Shown here one piece after another: positions 55,882 to 64,000 of a stretch of DNA of 64,000 nucleotides. The translations under genes were made by a program, and so were the position numbers. How positions within the stretch are numbered: position 1 is the first letter of the stretch; every line of letters begins with the position of its first letter. The stretch comes from Arachnopeziza araneosa (Eukaryota > Ascomycota > Leotiomycetes > Helotiales > Arachnopezizaceae). The notes beneath the pieces were generated by a model. The model saw only the letters and a program-made list of their open reading frames with translations. It ran no database searches and was not told where the DNA came from. The stretch covers positions 62,001 through 126,000 of the forward strand of contig QYAI01000028.1 in assembly GCA_003988855.1 (NCBI GenBank), given 5' to 3'.

Positions 55882-57009
55882 CTAATGAATACCATTCTGG
55901 GGTGCCAAAGAACCTTCCCTTACCCGTCTCTGCAATCCCTCACGAACCAAAGGTAGCACATATTGTCCATAACCAATTGCATCATTCAAATTGTCATACC
56001 CACGAATAGAAATCAACTCAGCTCCCAAATCCACGTAGCCCAGCAAACTCTCTGCCACAGTCTCTGGCGAACCTACGAGAGCAGTCGAAGCACCACGTGC
56101 ATTCGTCGCAGTCACAGTCGGATACCAAAGAGCACGATCCTGAATCTCGCCACGAGCAGCAATCTCCAGCAGACGTTGAGAGCCGACGTTTTGCGGCGCC
56201 GCAGCAGTACGTGCTCCCAGTTGAAATGGGACCGCTGAACGATTGGATTTCAGGGTTTCCAGAGTGCGGTGGGCTTTGTCCCAGGCAAGCTCATCGGTTT
56301 CAGCGACGATAGGACGGAATGTCACCCAGATCCTTGGTCGGTCGTTGGGAGCTCGACCTGCCTTCTCGGCTTCCGCGTAGATGCGATCGATCTGGTCTTT
56401 TGTCTCCTTCAACGGCTCACCCCAGAGGCCGAAGATATCGGCTAAAGAGCCACCAATGCGGTAAGCCTCGTCAGAAGAACCTCCCACGGAAACGGGGATG
56501 GTGCTTCCGTTGGCGGGCCGCACACGATTGCTGAATTGCTTGAATTGAAAGTATTTTCCGTCCCAATCAAATGGATCAGCGGATTTCCACGCCCGGCGAA
56601 GAATCTTGATGTACTCTTCGAGACGGCCGTAACGTTCTTCCTTGCTGAGGAAATCTCCCTCTTTGGCTTGCTCGGCATCGCTACCACCAGCAATGAAATG
56701 CACAACTGCGCGACCATGGCTGAGTTGATCGAGAGTTGCGAGAGCTTTTGCCGCGACGGTGGGATAGAGCGTGTTGGGGCGGAGGGCGATGATGACTTTG
56801 ATGTTCTTGGTGAAAGCGGCGATGGTGGCACCGATGGTCCACGGATCAAAATACGACGAGTCATAGGGAATGAGAGTATAGTTGAAGCCAAAATCGTCAA
56901 GGGTGCGAGCGTAACGTACAAGATAGTCGGTATCAACTGTAGCCTCAGGGAGGGGCTTCAGCTCCGTAGAGGCATTGGGAGGAGTTACACTGATGAACTC
57001 GACGGGCAT
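55882..57009 (-). CDS. SsuD-like FMN-dependent monooxygenase (luciferase-like)
   Basis: Single exon, 375 residues, ATG at 57009, close to bacterial SsuD length (381). The protein is an LLM-fold enzyme that uses reduced FMN and oxygen to break C-S bonds in alkanesulfonates. Landmarks match SsuD: KVIIALRPNTLYPTVAAKALATLDQLSHGRA, then FIAGGSDAEQ, SKEERYGRLEEY, DPFDWDGKYFQF, PVSVGGSSDEAYRIG, then DIFGLWGEPL and GASTALVGSPETVA. A separate flavin reductase is needed and none is seen nearby. The close match to bacterial enzymes and lack of introns fit horizontal transfer, though such genes occur across fungi. Substrate may be other sulfonates or aryl compounds. Confidence 0.85.
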   Translation of the reverse strand: MPVEFISVTPPNASTELKPLPEATVDTDYLVRYARTLDDFGFNYTLIPYDSSYFDPWTIGATIAAFTKNIKVIIALRPNTLYPTVAAKALATLDQLSHGRAVVHFIAGGSDAEQAKEGDFLSKEERYGRLEEYIKILRRAWKSADPFDWDGKYFQFKQFSNRVRPANGSTIPVSVGGSSDEAYRIGGSLADIFGLWGEPLKETKDQIDRIYAEAEKAGRAPNDRPRIWVTFRPIVAETDELAWDKAHRTLETLKSNRSAVPFQLGARTAAAPQNVGSQRLLEIAARGEIQDRALWYPTVTATNARGASTALVGSPETVAESLLGYVDLGAELISIRGYDNLNDAIGYGQYVLPLVREGLQRRVREGSLAPQNGIH

Positions 57010-57681
57010 TTTGTCTGATTTCTTTGATTGGCAGTTTCTAGATGTTGTGACCCTCGTTGGCAGACATGTCGTTCTTTATACAACAACCTCGCTTCGGTTG
57101 GGAATAGCGACATCTGCAAGAAGATGACGCCTTAGCACATGACGCCTTCAGGTATCGTCCGAGTCGGCGGGTCTAGTCTTTGTTTACTAATAGATTTATT
57201 GGCTGCTATTCATTTTTGATGAATGACACTAGCTTTAAGTTCCATAGCCCCTATTAGGATTAATAATTAAGAATGAAGCCGAGGACTGCAGGGCTCAGGG
57301 GGGTGCAACATCGAGCCACTTCATCCCACTTTCAGATAGCATCTGATCTACGGATGAGGCATGATTGGAAACCACTTGAAAGTTTAATTTTCGAAATATC
57401 CTTTTATTTTCTGTCTAGCTTGGGTATCACAATAGAAGGGTGCTCCAAGAAATTAGGAGAAAGGTACACAGTTTCGCCTATCTCATTGTATTAGATGCGA
57501 AGAGCTGCACCTTAGGCAAGGGAAGTTGTTTGGAAGATGATGAAACTATATTTCAAACAACTTATAACTTAAGAGGAAAACACTTTGGCTCATTGGTTCT
57601 TTGCACTCTAGGAATTTTCAGAACTATATGTGATTACATATCTTCAACTATACAGAGTATCATCATCACATTATCTCCACC
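57010..57681. other. Intergenic, no supported gene
   Basis: About 670 bases upstream of the SsuD-like gene and downstream of the arginase-like remnant. Frames are short and without domains. Confidence 0.5.
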
Positions 57682-58381
57682 TCAAGCTTCCAATTTTGCT
57701 TGTAATCCATCAACAACCTCTTTTACCAATCGGCTCGTCATCTTCAGACCCAGATCATGATCTGGATTCACCTCCGCAATACTCAGAGCTACGGCTTTCT
57801 CACTCCTCAAAAACACTTTCACAGCATCCATAACCTCCACAAAGTCAAGACCAGTCCATTTTGGCACATTTCATAACGGAAAGTCTTGAGGATCAATGGT
57901 GTCCACGCCCAGATGAACGAGGATACAATCAACCCTATCCTCCATCCACTTCAAAGCCGTTCTTGCTTGTTCACAGCTGCTCCATGCACTTTCTGCGACG
58001 TGAAAACACGAAATCCGGTATCCAGAAGATATCCTAAATGCTCTCTTGTGGCAACAGGCGACTCGACATAAATAATACCAATCCGCTTATTACTGTGGAA
58101 ATGTTTCCAGTACACTGAGAGTATGGCTAGACAGTAGAGACACTCGCCGGAAAGGATCAGTTGGAATGGAGGTAGTTGCTGAATGTCACCTCCACTTGCG
58201 AGTGCTGCTGTAACCGCTTGTTGAACTTGTGGCATGCTTCTACCACAGTGGCTTCATTACGAGCTCTGTTTAGCTCTCGTATGCTGGCGACCCATCTGCC
58301 CGAATCCTCTGAGAATTCAGTAGATTCCGTGACTAGCCAGCCTGGCAGCCTTGAACGAAGTCTGCTGTAGATAAGGCACAC
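57682..58381 (-). pseudogene. Arginase/ureohydrolase-like pseudogene
   Basis: Fragments of an arginase-like protein remain in order on the minus strand. They are RNEATVVEAC; then, in another frame, LILSGECLYCLAILSVYW and KRIGIIYVESPV; then, in a third stretch, EDRVDCILVHLGVDTIDP; and finally GLDFVEVMDAVKVF and SIAEVNPDHDLG. Lesions include a shift near 58230, a missing segment after IIYV where DAHAD metal ligands should be, another shift near 57955, and a TGA stop at 57871-57873 replacing a sense codon. The metal-binding Asp residues are partly gone, so the product would not be an active arginase. This is a decayed gene near an AT-rich tract and a repeat. Confidence 0.7.
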
Positions 58382-58746
58382 TTTACTTATGTAGTTTTTC
58401 TTTTTTTATATATATTTTTTCTTTCGTAGCTAGCTTATAAACCGAATATACTTAGACTATTAACGCACTTCTATATACTTCTTAACTAGCTATATTCGTG
58501 TTCGTGCCGTTACAAGTTCGTGACAATAAGTATAAAGAAAGGCCCTTCGTACGATAAAGTGCTTTTCTTTCTTAAGTTATTCTTCAAGTAACACAAAGTC
58601 TTTGCCAATTGTCTATTTTGCCTCTAGCTCGCGATATATATATAAGATAAATCAGATCTATTTTATAAGCCTAGTACGAAAGAGAATTTAATATAAGAAG
58701 AAAAGAAGAGAAAAGAAAGAAATCCAGTTTCTTAATCTAAAGTAGT
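58382..58746. other. AT-rich tract, RIP-like
   Basis: About 365 bases strongly enriched in TA steps and poly-A/T, between a decayed gene and a repeat. This composition is the kind left by repeat-induced point mutation. No coding frame. Confidence 0.45.
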
Positions 58747-59027
58747 TGTTGGTACAATAATCACGTGCCACGCATGAGAGCCTAGTTAGTCAGGCAGCCA
58801 GAACCCCATAAGGGTTCTCCAGCTGCCTCCATCCTTCTTTCTGTGAGGAGTCCAGTATCCAGGGTAAACCGGCCAATACGAATAACCTAGGTTTATCGTG
58901 AACCGACAGTAGTCTTCCGAATCCCTTCCAAGGCCTCTTCTAGTATAGAGGTGCAACCTTGTTGGCCCAGTGATTCCTAGTTTCATTTCCCGAGCCCCTG
59001 AGCTCTACAGCTAGGCGCGCTGTCACA
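58747..59027 (-). repeat. Dispersed repeat, copy 2 (solo-LTR candidate)
   Basis: On the minus strand this 281-base segment starts TGTGACAG (59027 end) and ends ACCAACA (58747 end), TG..CA as in LTRs. The last 72 bases match copy 1 at 51684-51752. Flanking 5-bp words (GTAGT and TATTT) do not match, so target-site duplication is absent or decayed. No reverse-transcriptase-like frames lie beside it. Confidence 0.5.
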
Positions 59028-59188
59028 TATTTAAATTCTCCCTTGTAGCTAGCCTATAGGTAGAACAATCAGCCTCTGATACGCACTCCGATATGCCCCT
59101 ATCGTAGCTCGTGAACGCCTGCGCCATAACACCTATGGTCCACTAGATCATGTAAGTCATAATACATGGCTCTCATTCAATTAACTCT

Positions 59189-62100
59189 CTATTTGTCAGC
59201 TTCTGCCAACCTTAAGCCATCATCCTGTGCAAGCTGGTCTTGTGTTATGTTGCGATTTAGCTCGGACAAATATATGTCAAACTGTCCAGATATTTTGATA
59301 ATATCCTGCAATTCGGCAAAATTCAGCTTCGTCGACTTCCACTGCGTATACTGTCGAGCGAGTGTGATAGCATTCCGGATCTCTCTACCATTCATCCTAT
59401 TTTTAGCAAGTTCCTCAACATTATCTCTTAGGTCAATGAAGTCGATGTTCTCTTCTTCAAGGTCTTCAAGCCGTTCGATGAAGTTCTCCCAAACCTTTGC
59501 GCGCTTCGCGTGGTCAAGTTTCGGGTAGTGGAGCGCGAGCTGGATACGAGACTTGAAAGCCTCATCGAATGTTCCAACACGATTACTAGTGAGTACGAGT
59601 ATCCCATCATAGTACTCAAGGACTCTCAGAAAAATCGATACGAGCGCATTTCGCCGCAAATCATCCAAGCTTCGCTGCTCTAGAAAGACATCAGCCTCGT
59701 CGAGTAAAACAACACCTTTCCAGATCTTGCCAAGATGCAGTACTGATTCGAGGTACGGTTCGACTTCTTCTGGCTCGGTCCCAATATCTCCGCAAGTAAC
59801 GCGATATAAGGGCTTCTTGGCAATTTCTGCCACACTCTCAGCCGTGAGAGTCTTGCCGGTTCCAGGTCCGCCGTGAAGGAGCAAGATTAGACCATTGCCT
59901 TTCCCGCGAATCAAGTCTGTGGATTTTTCTGAGTCTAGCTGCTTGCTTATCAAAGCCTGGAGAAGGTCCTTGGTCTTGTGCGCGAGGACAAGGCTCTTGA
60001 ATGCTTTTGTGTTCCAAACGACATTGTCCATTCTGTCAACCTGTAGATCGACCCAGCGTTTTCGTTGTAAGTTGAAGCCTTTAATAGACAGTGGAAGCAG
60101 GTAGATGAACTTTTCATCAGGGGGATCTTTCTGTTTCATCATATCCGGGCCCAAATCATCCTTAAAGACTTCAGGCACATAGCCCTTTTGCCCTTCGGAT
60201 TGCTGCTTGTGGAGCTCTCGGTATGTCATCAGATCGACCATGAAACGTTCATCAGCTGAGCGATCCAGGTCGTGGTTTTCATTATCATTATACGATACCA
60301 GATGCTGGAATCTGCACGCCCAGAACATTTCGCCTCGTTTCTTAAGTCGTTGTTTTAAGCATTCGTCGGCATAAGCTAGAGGAAAAAGATTGAGGTCATT
60401 TATATCTACGTCGGAATTTTCTTGGTCGTCATGAACTTTGAGAGACAATTCGAGATTCGTATAAACCTTTGAGAATGTCCCGTCGAATTTCCACGACCAA
60501 CCCGAAATCTTCCAGCTGTGGACATTGCCGTTGATCTTTGCTGCAGGCTGCTCATCATCCTTAATGAGAATCCTTAGCTCTTCGACATATTTGGTCATGG
60601 GATTATTTTCCTTGTTCAAGGTCCTTTGGACAGTAGGTTCAGAGAGCCCGGATATGGTGCAGAACCCTCTGACATCCTTGTCTTCCCGCTCAACAACAAC
60701 CTCACCAAATCTAAAAAGATATTTGATATATTGCAGGCGTATTTTCTTCCGCTGTAACAACGACTTAACCTCGTCATACTCGTTTTGGTACATCGAGTAT
60801 ATGTACCCTAGTAGACAGCTTAACCTCTTTCGGCGTTGTTCCGGTAATACCTTTAGATACTGATCAATAACAGATCCAGAGTGGTATATGAAGAGATATG
60901 GCGCTGGAACCTCTTTGTGGCGGCCAATCAAATCGGCGACTTCAGTGAACTCAGGTGCTGTCTTCAGAAATTCTGTCATGGCAAATACCAGATCGTCGGA
61001 TATTACCGAGATAGACTCTTCTGTATGTTGAACGGGTGGGAAAACATCGGGTTCTTCACCGTCGTCTGCCCCTTTACCCTCGAGTGGGAGTGATGCCAGC
61101 TTTTTGACATCGTACTTGCGATAGACCACGAATGCAACAGTTGGATGTTTTTCCAAATATGCCGAAACATTTGATAATGGAAGACTGCTCTTGAGTGCTC
61201 TAAAGCCATTCTGTCCGAGAGTATATTGCGGAGCGTCTAAGTACACGGTCGAGCTGTTGTCTCCGCTCAAGCGGTGTAGAATCTTGTATTGGGGTGGCTC
61301 TCGTTCTCTTTTCGCTAGTTTCAAGACATCTGCTCTCCTCTGGAGGACTTTTATGTGAGCGAGAAGCTTGTTCAACTCAGAACTAGACTCATCCAGAATG
61401 TCCAAAGGTTGCGAATGGATAAATGTTGGATTGGCCGATACCATTGAGCTGTCGAAAATATCCGAAGGCGCAGCATCGCCATGATAGTATGGCCTCAAGA
61501 GGCCACTACTGGGTATATAATTGGCAGGATGTGTATCATCGACCCTCATCTCTGGGTTCCTTGTTCCTGGCCCGGCCGACGCCGCCCGCTCTAGTATGTT
61601 CGCCGAAAACGTATGTCTATTAATAGATAAATGCTGAGGTAGGATGCGGGTCCCCATATCTCTCCCCTGGCGCTCCCTCGTGGGCATGTTGAAGTTCTGT
61701 TGCTCTGGTACCTGACTAGCTGGTTGGGGTTCTAGAGCTCGTGCGTATCCGGGCCCGCTCGATTGTGTCGTGTTGTTCACTCCATCTGGGATATTTTGGA
61801 ACTTTTTAGGCCCACCGCCACCAGGCTGACCAGTCTGCGGGTATATGTTGGACCAAAGATCGGGTGGAGACACCGGCATCGCTATGCTGTCCTGCTCTTG
61901 ACGCGGCATCGCTATGCTGTCCTGCTCTTGACGCGGCATCGCCATGTTGTCTTGCTCTTGACGCGCCATCATAAGTCTTTTTTTGTTCTGCTGCTGCAAA
62001 AGAAGCAACCGCAGCTGGTAATCTGGAAGTGCGTTGTCCTTACCGCCCGTTGTTCCTCCTAGGCTTGTTGGTCCTAGGCTACCTGGATTATAGTAGTTGG

Positions 62101-62797
62101 CGATACTTCCCGAAGGTAGTGTGGGGGAAGGAGGAGTGGCAGGCTTTGGAGCTGCGGGCCGTGGCGCTACACCTGAGCTTGGCTTAGGACGAAGGGCAAG
62201 TAGAACACGGGCTTGGATGTCACTATCTTCGCTGCGGTCGTCAGATATAGTTGTCGGTATATGAAGATTATAGGGGCGCCCAATAACAGTTGAACCAGGC
62301 TCGCTAGGTCGCTCTTTATTTCCAACGGAGTCGAGGGCTGTGAGACGAACGAGATTCGAGGGGTGTACAGCTGTCGCAGGTTGAGCTGATATAGGATTAA
62401 GCTGGTAAGCAGTGAGAGTTGACGCTGGCACGCTAGGCCGTGCCCTATCTTCGAGAGGTGCTAGCAGTTCACCTTGGTGAAAGATGTCGAGGTCGGAGTC
62501 TTGGGGGGCGTCTACTGTCGGGCTCTGGAGCTCGTCTGTCGAACTCTGGAGCTCGTCTGCTGTCGAACTCTGGAGCTCGTCAACCTCCCAAGGTTCTGGG
62601 CGGGTGATATCACTGTTGTGGTTTTCGTCGTTATACTCGTTGTTATCCTCGTCGCTGCCCTCTTCATTGCGTTCGCTATGTTCAACAATTAAGTGGCTTC
62701 GAGCGAATCGGTCGGGAAAGCGGGTGTTTCGAGGCTTCTCAGCTGTGCGAGTCGCGCGACGCGGGGCAGCTGACGCTGGAGAAGACCGGGGCAGCAT
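59189..62797 (-). CDS. Large AAA ATPase (DUF7025-type), intronless
   Basis: Single exon, 1202 residues, ATG at 62797. The N-terminal 450 residues are low-complexity: acidic, Ser/Pro-rich, with short Asp-Glu-Leu-Gln-Ser-Ser-Thr repeats and the MPRQEQDSIA repeat. A DUF7025-like middle region (about 640-860) includes KYLFRFGEVVV and SWKFDGTFSKVYTNLELS. The AAA domain near 990-1100 shows Walker A HGGPGTGKTLTAES, Walker B GVVLLDEADVFLEQ and TSNRVGTFDEAFKSRI. It is related to the shorter, intron-rich gene at 52857. The gene is divergent to a DUF7708/NACHT-type gene, with 504 bases between starts. Function unknown; possible remodeller in nonself response is speculation. Confidence 0.87.
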   Translation of the reverse strand: MLPRSSPASAAPRRATRTAEKPRNTRFPDRFARSHLIVEHSERNEEGSDEDNNEYNDENHNSDITRPEPWEVDELQSSTADELQSSTDELQSPTVDAPQDSDLDIFHQGELLAPLEDRARPSVPASTLTAYQLNPISAQPATAVHPSNLVRLTALDSVGNKERPSEPGSTVIGRPYNLHIPTTISDDRSEDSDIQARVLLALRPKPSSGVAPRPAAPKPATPPSPTLPSGSIANYYNPGSLGPTSLGGTTGGKDNALPDYQLRLLLLQQQNKKRLMMARQEQDNMAMPRQEQDSIAMPRQEQDSIAMPVSPPDLWSNIYPQTGQPGGGGPKKFQNIPDGVNNTTQSSGPGYARALEPQPASQVPEQQNFNMPTRERQGRDMGTRILPQHLSINRHTFSANILERAASAGPGTRNPEMRVDDTHPANYIPSSGLLRPYYHGDAAPSDIFDSSMVSANPTFIHSQPLDILDESSSELNKLLAHIKVLQRRADVLKLAKREREPPQYKILHRLSGDNSSTVYLDAPQYTLGQNGFRALKSSLPLSNVSAYLEKHPTVAFVVYRKYDVKKLASLPLEGKGADDGEEPDVFPPVQHTEESISVISDDLVFAMTEFLKTAPEFTEVADLIGRHKEVPAPYLFIYHSGSVIDQYLKVLPEQRRKRLSCLLGYIYSMYQNEYDEVKSLLQRKKIRLQYIKYLFRFGEVVVEREDKDVRGFCTISGLSEPTVQRTLNKENNPMTKYVEELRILIKDDEQPAAKINGNVHSWKISGWSWKFDGTFSKVYTNLELSLKVHDDQENSDVDINDLNLFPLAYADECLKQRLKKRGEMFWACRFQHLVSYNDNENHDLDRSADERFMVDLMTYRELHKQQSEGQKGYVPEVFKDDLGPDMMKQKDPPDEKFIYLLPLSIKGFNLQRKRWVDLQVDRMDNVVWNTKAFKSLVLAHKTKDLLQALISKQLDSEKSTDLIRGKGNGLILLLHGGPGTGKTLTAESVAEIAKKPLYRVTCGDIGTEPEEVEPYLESVLHLGKIWKGVVLLDEADVFLEQRSLDDLRRNALVSIFLRVLEYYDGILVLTSNRVGTFDEAFKSRIQLALHYPKLDHAKRAKVWENFIERLEDLEEENIDFIDLRDNVEELAKNRMNGREIRNAITLARQYTQWKSTKLNFAELQDIIKISGQFDIYLSELNRNITQDQLAQDDGLRLAEADK
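61875..61964 (-). repeat. 30-nt in-frame tandem repeat, three units
   Basis: Three units at 61875-61904, 61905-61934 and 61935-61964 encode MPRQEQDSIA-type ten-residue repeats in the disordered N-terminus of the large AAA ATPase. Units 2 and 3 differ by a few bases. The unit length equals that of the repeat in the SH3-ZZ-AAA gene, with no sequence similarity. Confidence 0.85.
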
Positions 62798-63301
62798 CAA
62801 CAGCTTATGGAGCTCGATGTATTAAGAGGAGGAGGGGACAGCCAGCTCAACGACCAGCGCGCACGAAAGTACAACAAATGACAAGCACGAAAACATGTTT
62901 TGGAAGGATAGGAGGGGCACATACTGGCCGCTACGAAACTGCACGGCTTATCGCCCACCTGCAGAACTTCTTGCTTAGTCGTTGGGCACACCGGAAATGG
63001 AGGCGCAAGGCGCAGCAAATACCGCCACAAACGAGGCGAAATGGTGGAAGACGTGGCATGGCAATGCAAGAGTCCCAGCCTAGATTATACATCAAAAATC
63101 CGCCTTTCGTTTCCTCAACGTATTCGAAAAGGTCCCTTGGATCTAGCCATGATCCTTATTCATCGAACTCTACCACTCTTACTCGCTCCAGGACTTACTC
63201 CAAGCCTGGATGGCAGGGATGTAGAGAGTGACTGATATCCTTTCTTGTGGGAGGCAAATATCACACGGATAAAAAGATCTGGGAAGCCTGAAGGGAAGAT
63301 C
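62798..63301. promoter_or_regulatory. Divergent promoter between AAA ATPase and DUF7708 gene
   Basis: 504 bases between two head-to-head starts. A plus-strand frame 62878-63231 is open here but has no domain and overlaps the promoter. Shared control of both genes is possible. Confidence 0.35.
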
Positions 63302-64000
63302 ATGGCAGATACTCAGACCTTCTCGATTTGGTACGCAACAGATGAGGGCAATCAGAAGTGAGTATACTTTTCCATTGACCCAAAAAATGTCATCGTACGC
63401 ATGCTAATTCAAGCAATCGGGCTGCAGGGCGGATCCTGCGACACAAGCCTTTGATGAAGCTCTTGCTATTTTCAAATCCGAATTGTCGAAAGATAGATCA
63501 AAACTTCAATGGATAGAAGATTCAAAATTTGGGAATCTGCAAGAAGTTCTTGCAGCGGTCAATCATGAACGAACACAGTACGAGCTCCATAAAGGAGACT
63601 CTGCCACCCGCCAATGTCTGTGCCGCCTCTCAGAACGGCTGTTTTATTACGGAAACATCATGGATGTTTTGATCCAGCAGCATCCCGAGTATGTGTCTTT
63701 GGTGTGGGGCGCCATGAGATTTCTCGTCGTGGTCAGTATATCCCCTTTTTTACTTTACCCCTTCCAATGCGTAGAGGACTTTTTTTACTCCGAAGGCAAA
63801 CATGGATGACCCTTAAATGTTTAATTGGCGTAAGAATAATATTCGGCATAACTTTAGCCAATTAAGACACAGAGAGGCCCATGCTTACAGAGATCTTCCC
63901 GCTCTTGACTTGCCAGGAAAAATGTCCTCTACGCTTTGGCAAGGACAATTCAATCCATTATTGCTGACTATCCCCAGGGAGTCGTCAATCAACAGAAGCT
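63302..64000 (+). CDS. DUF7708 (NACHT/NLR N-terminal) protein, 5' part, cut by window end
   Basis: ATG at 63302. Exon 1 (63302-63357) joins exon 2 (63428-63731) with phase kept. Residues KADPATQAFDEALAIFKSEL, DRSKLQWIE and FYYGNIMDVLIQQHPEYVSLVWGAMRFL match the fungal DUF7708 domain, which precedes NACHT in many fungal NLR-like proteins. A candidate later exon contains KNVLYALARTIQSIIADYP near 63920-63970, but the splice sites between 63732 and 63900 are unclear. The NACHT and repeat domains, if any, lie beyond the window. Confidence 0.7.

Noticed and set aside
1..64000. CRISPR arrays, rRNA, tRNA genes, transposase or reverse-transcriptase genes
   Set aside because: No direct-repeat/spacer pattern, no conserved rRNA or complete tRNA shape, and no transposon enzyme motif was recognised; only short repeat remnants are present.

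Overview
The window reads as nuclear DNA of a filamentous ascomycete. Protein-coding genes carry short introns (about 45-70 nt, GT..AG). The gene set includes families typical of these fungi: a HET-domain protein, a fungal rhodopsin/SAT4-like membrane protein, a Fungal_trans_2 regulator, and DUF7025-type AAA ATPases. Gene flavour suggests Leotiomycetes, but that is an inference I could not test by search. Splice sites quoted below were placed by hand from reading frame and GT/AG consensus.

Left part (1-26.8 kb) is mostly core cell biology. COG4 (Golgi tethering) is followed by a CorA-like membrane protein, a secreted GH45-like protein that appears to lack one catalytic aspartate, and a multi-exon rhodopsin-domain protein. 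Next come a small zinc-ribbon protein, MCM4 (replicative helicase), coatomer zeta, and Sua5 (tRNA t6A synthesis). This part ends with an unusual SH3-ZZ-AAA (VPS4-like) fusion and an O-fucosyltransferase-like protein.

Middle part (27-48 kb) is more accessory. A HET-domain gene has a two-helix membrane protein gene just upstream on the same strand, followed by a C2H2 protein with one degenerate finger. Then comes a possible small catabolic cluster: a CaiB-type CoA-transferase divergent from a Dal5-like MFS transporter, with a Yap-type bZIP and a Fungal_trans_2 regulator beside it. After 1.8 kb of apparently empty DNA, two membrane-anchored glycosyltransferases (PGAP4-like and GT8) lie in tandem.

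Right part (48-64 kb) is gene-poor and disturbed. It holds a frameshifted retropepsin-like gene and two related copies of a dispersed repeat (possible LTR remnants). It also has an AT-rich tract and a decayed arginase-like gene. Intact genes there are an intron-rich DUF7025 AAA ATPase, an SsuD-like flavin monooxygenase of bacterial type, and a second, intronless AAA ATPase. That last gene is head-to-head with the start of a DUF7708 (NACHT-type N-terminal) gene cut by the window edge. This block looks like a fungal NLR/AAA accessory region and is the best place to look for new biology, together with the SH3-ZZ-AAA protein.
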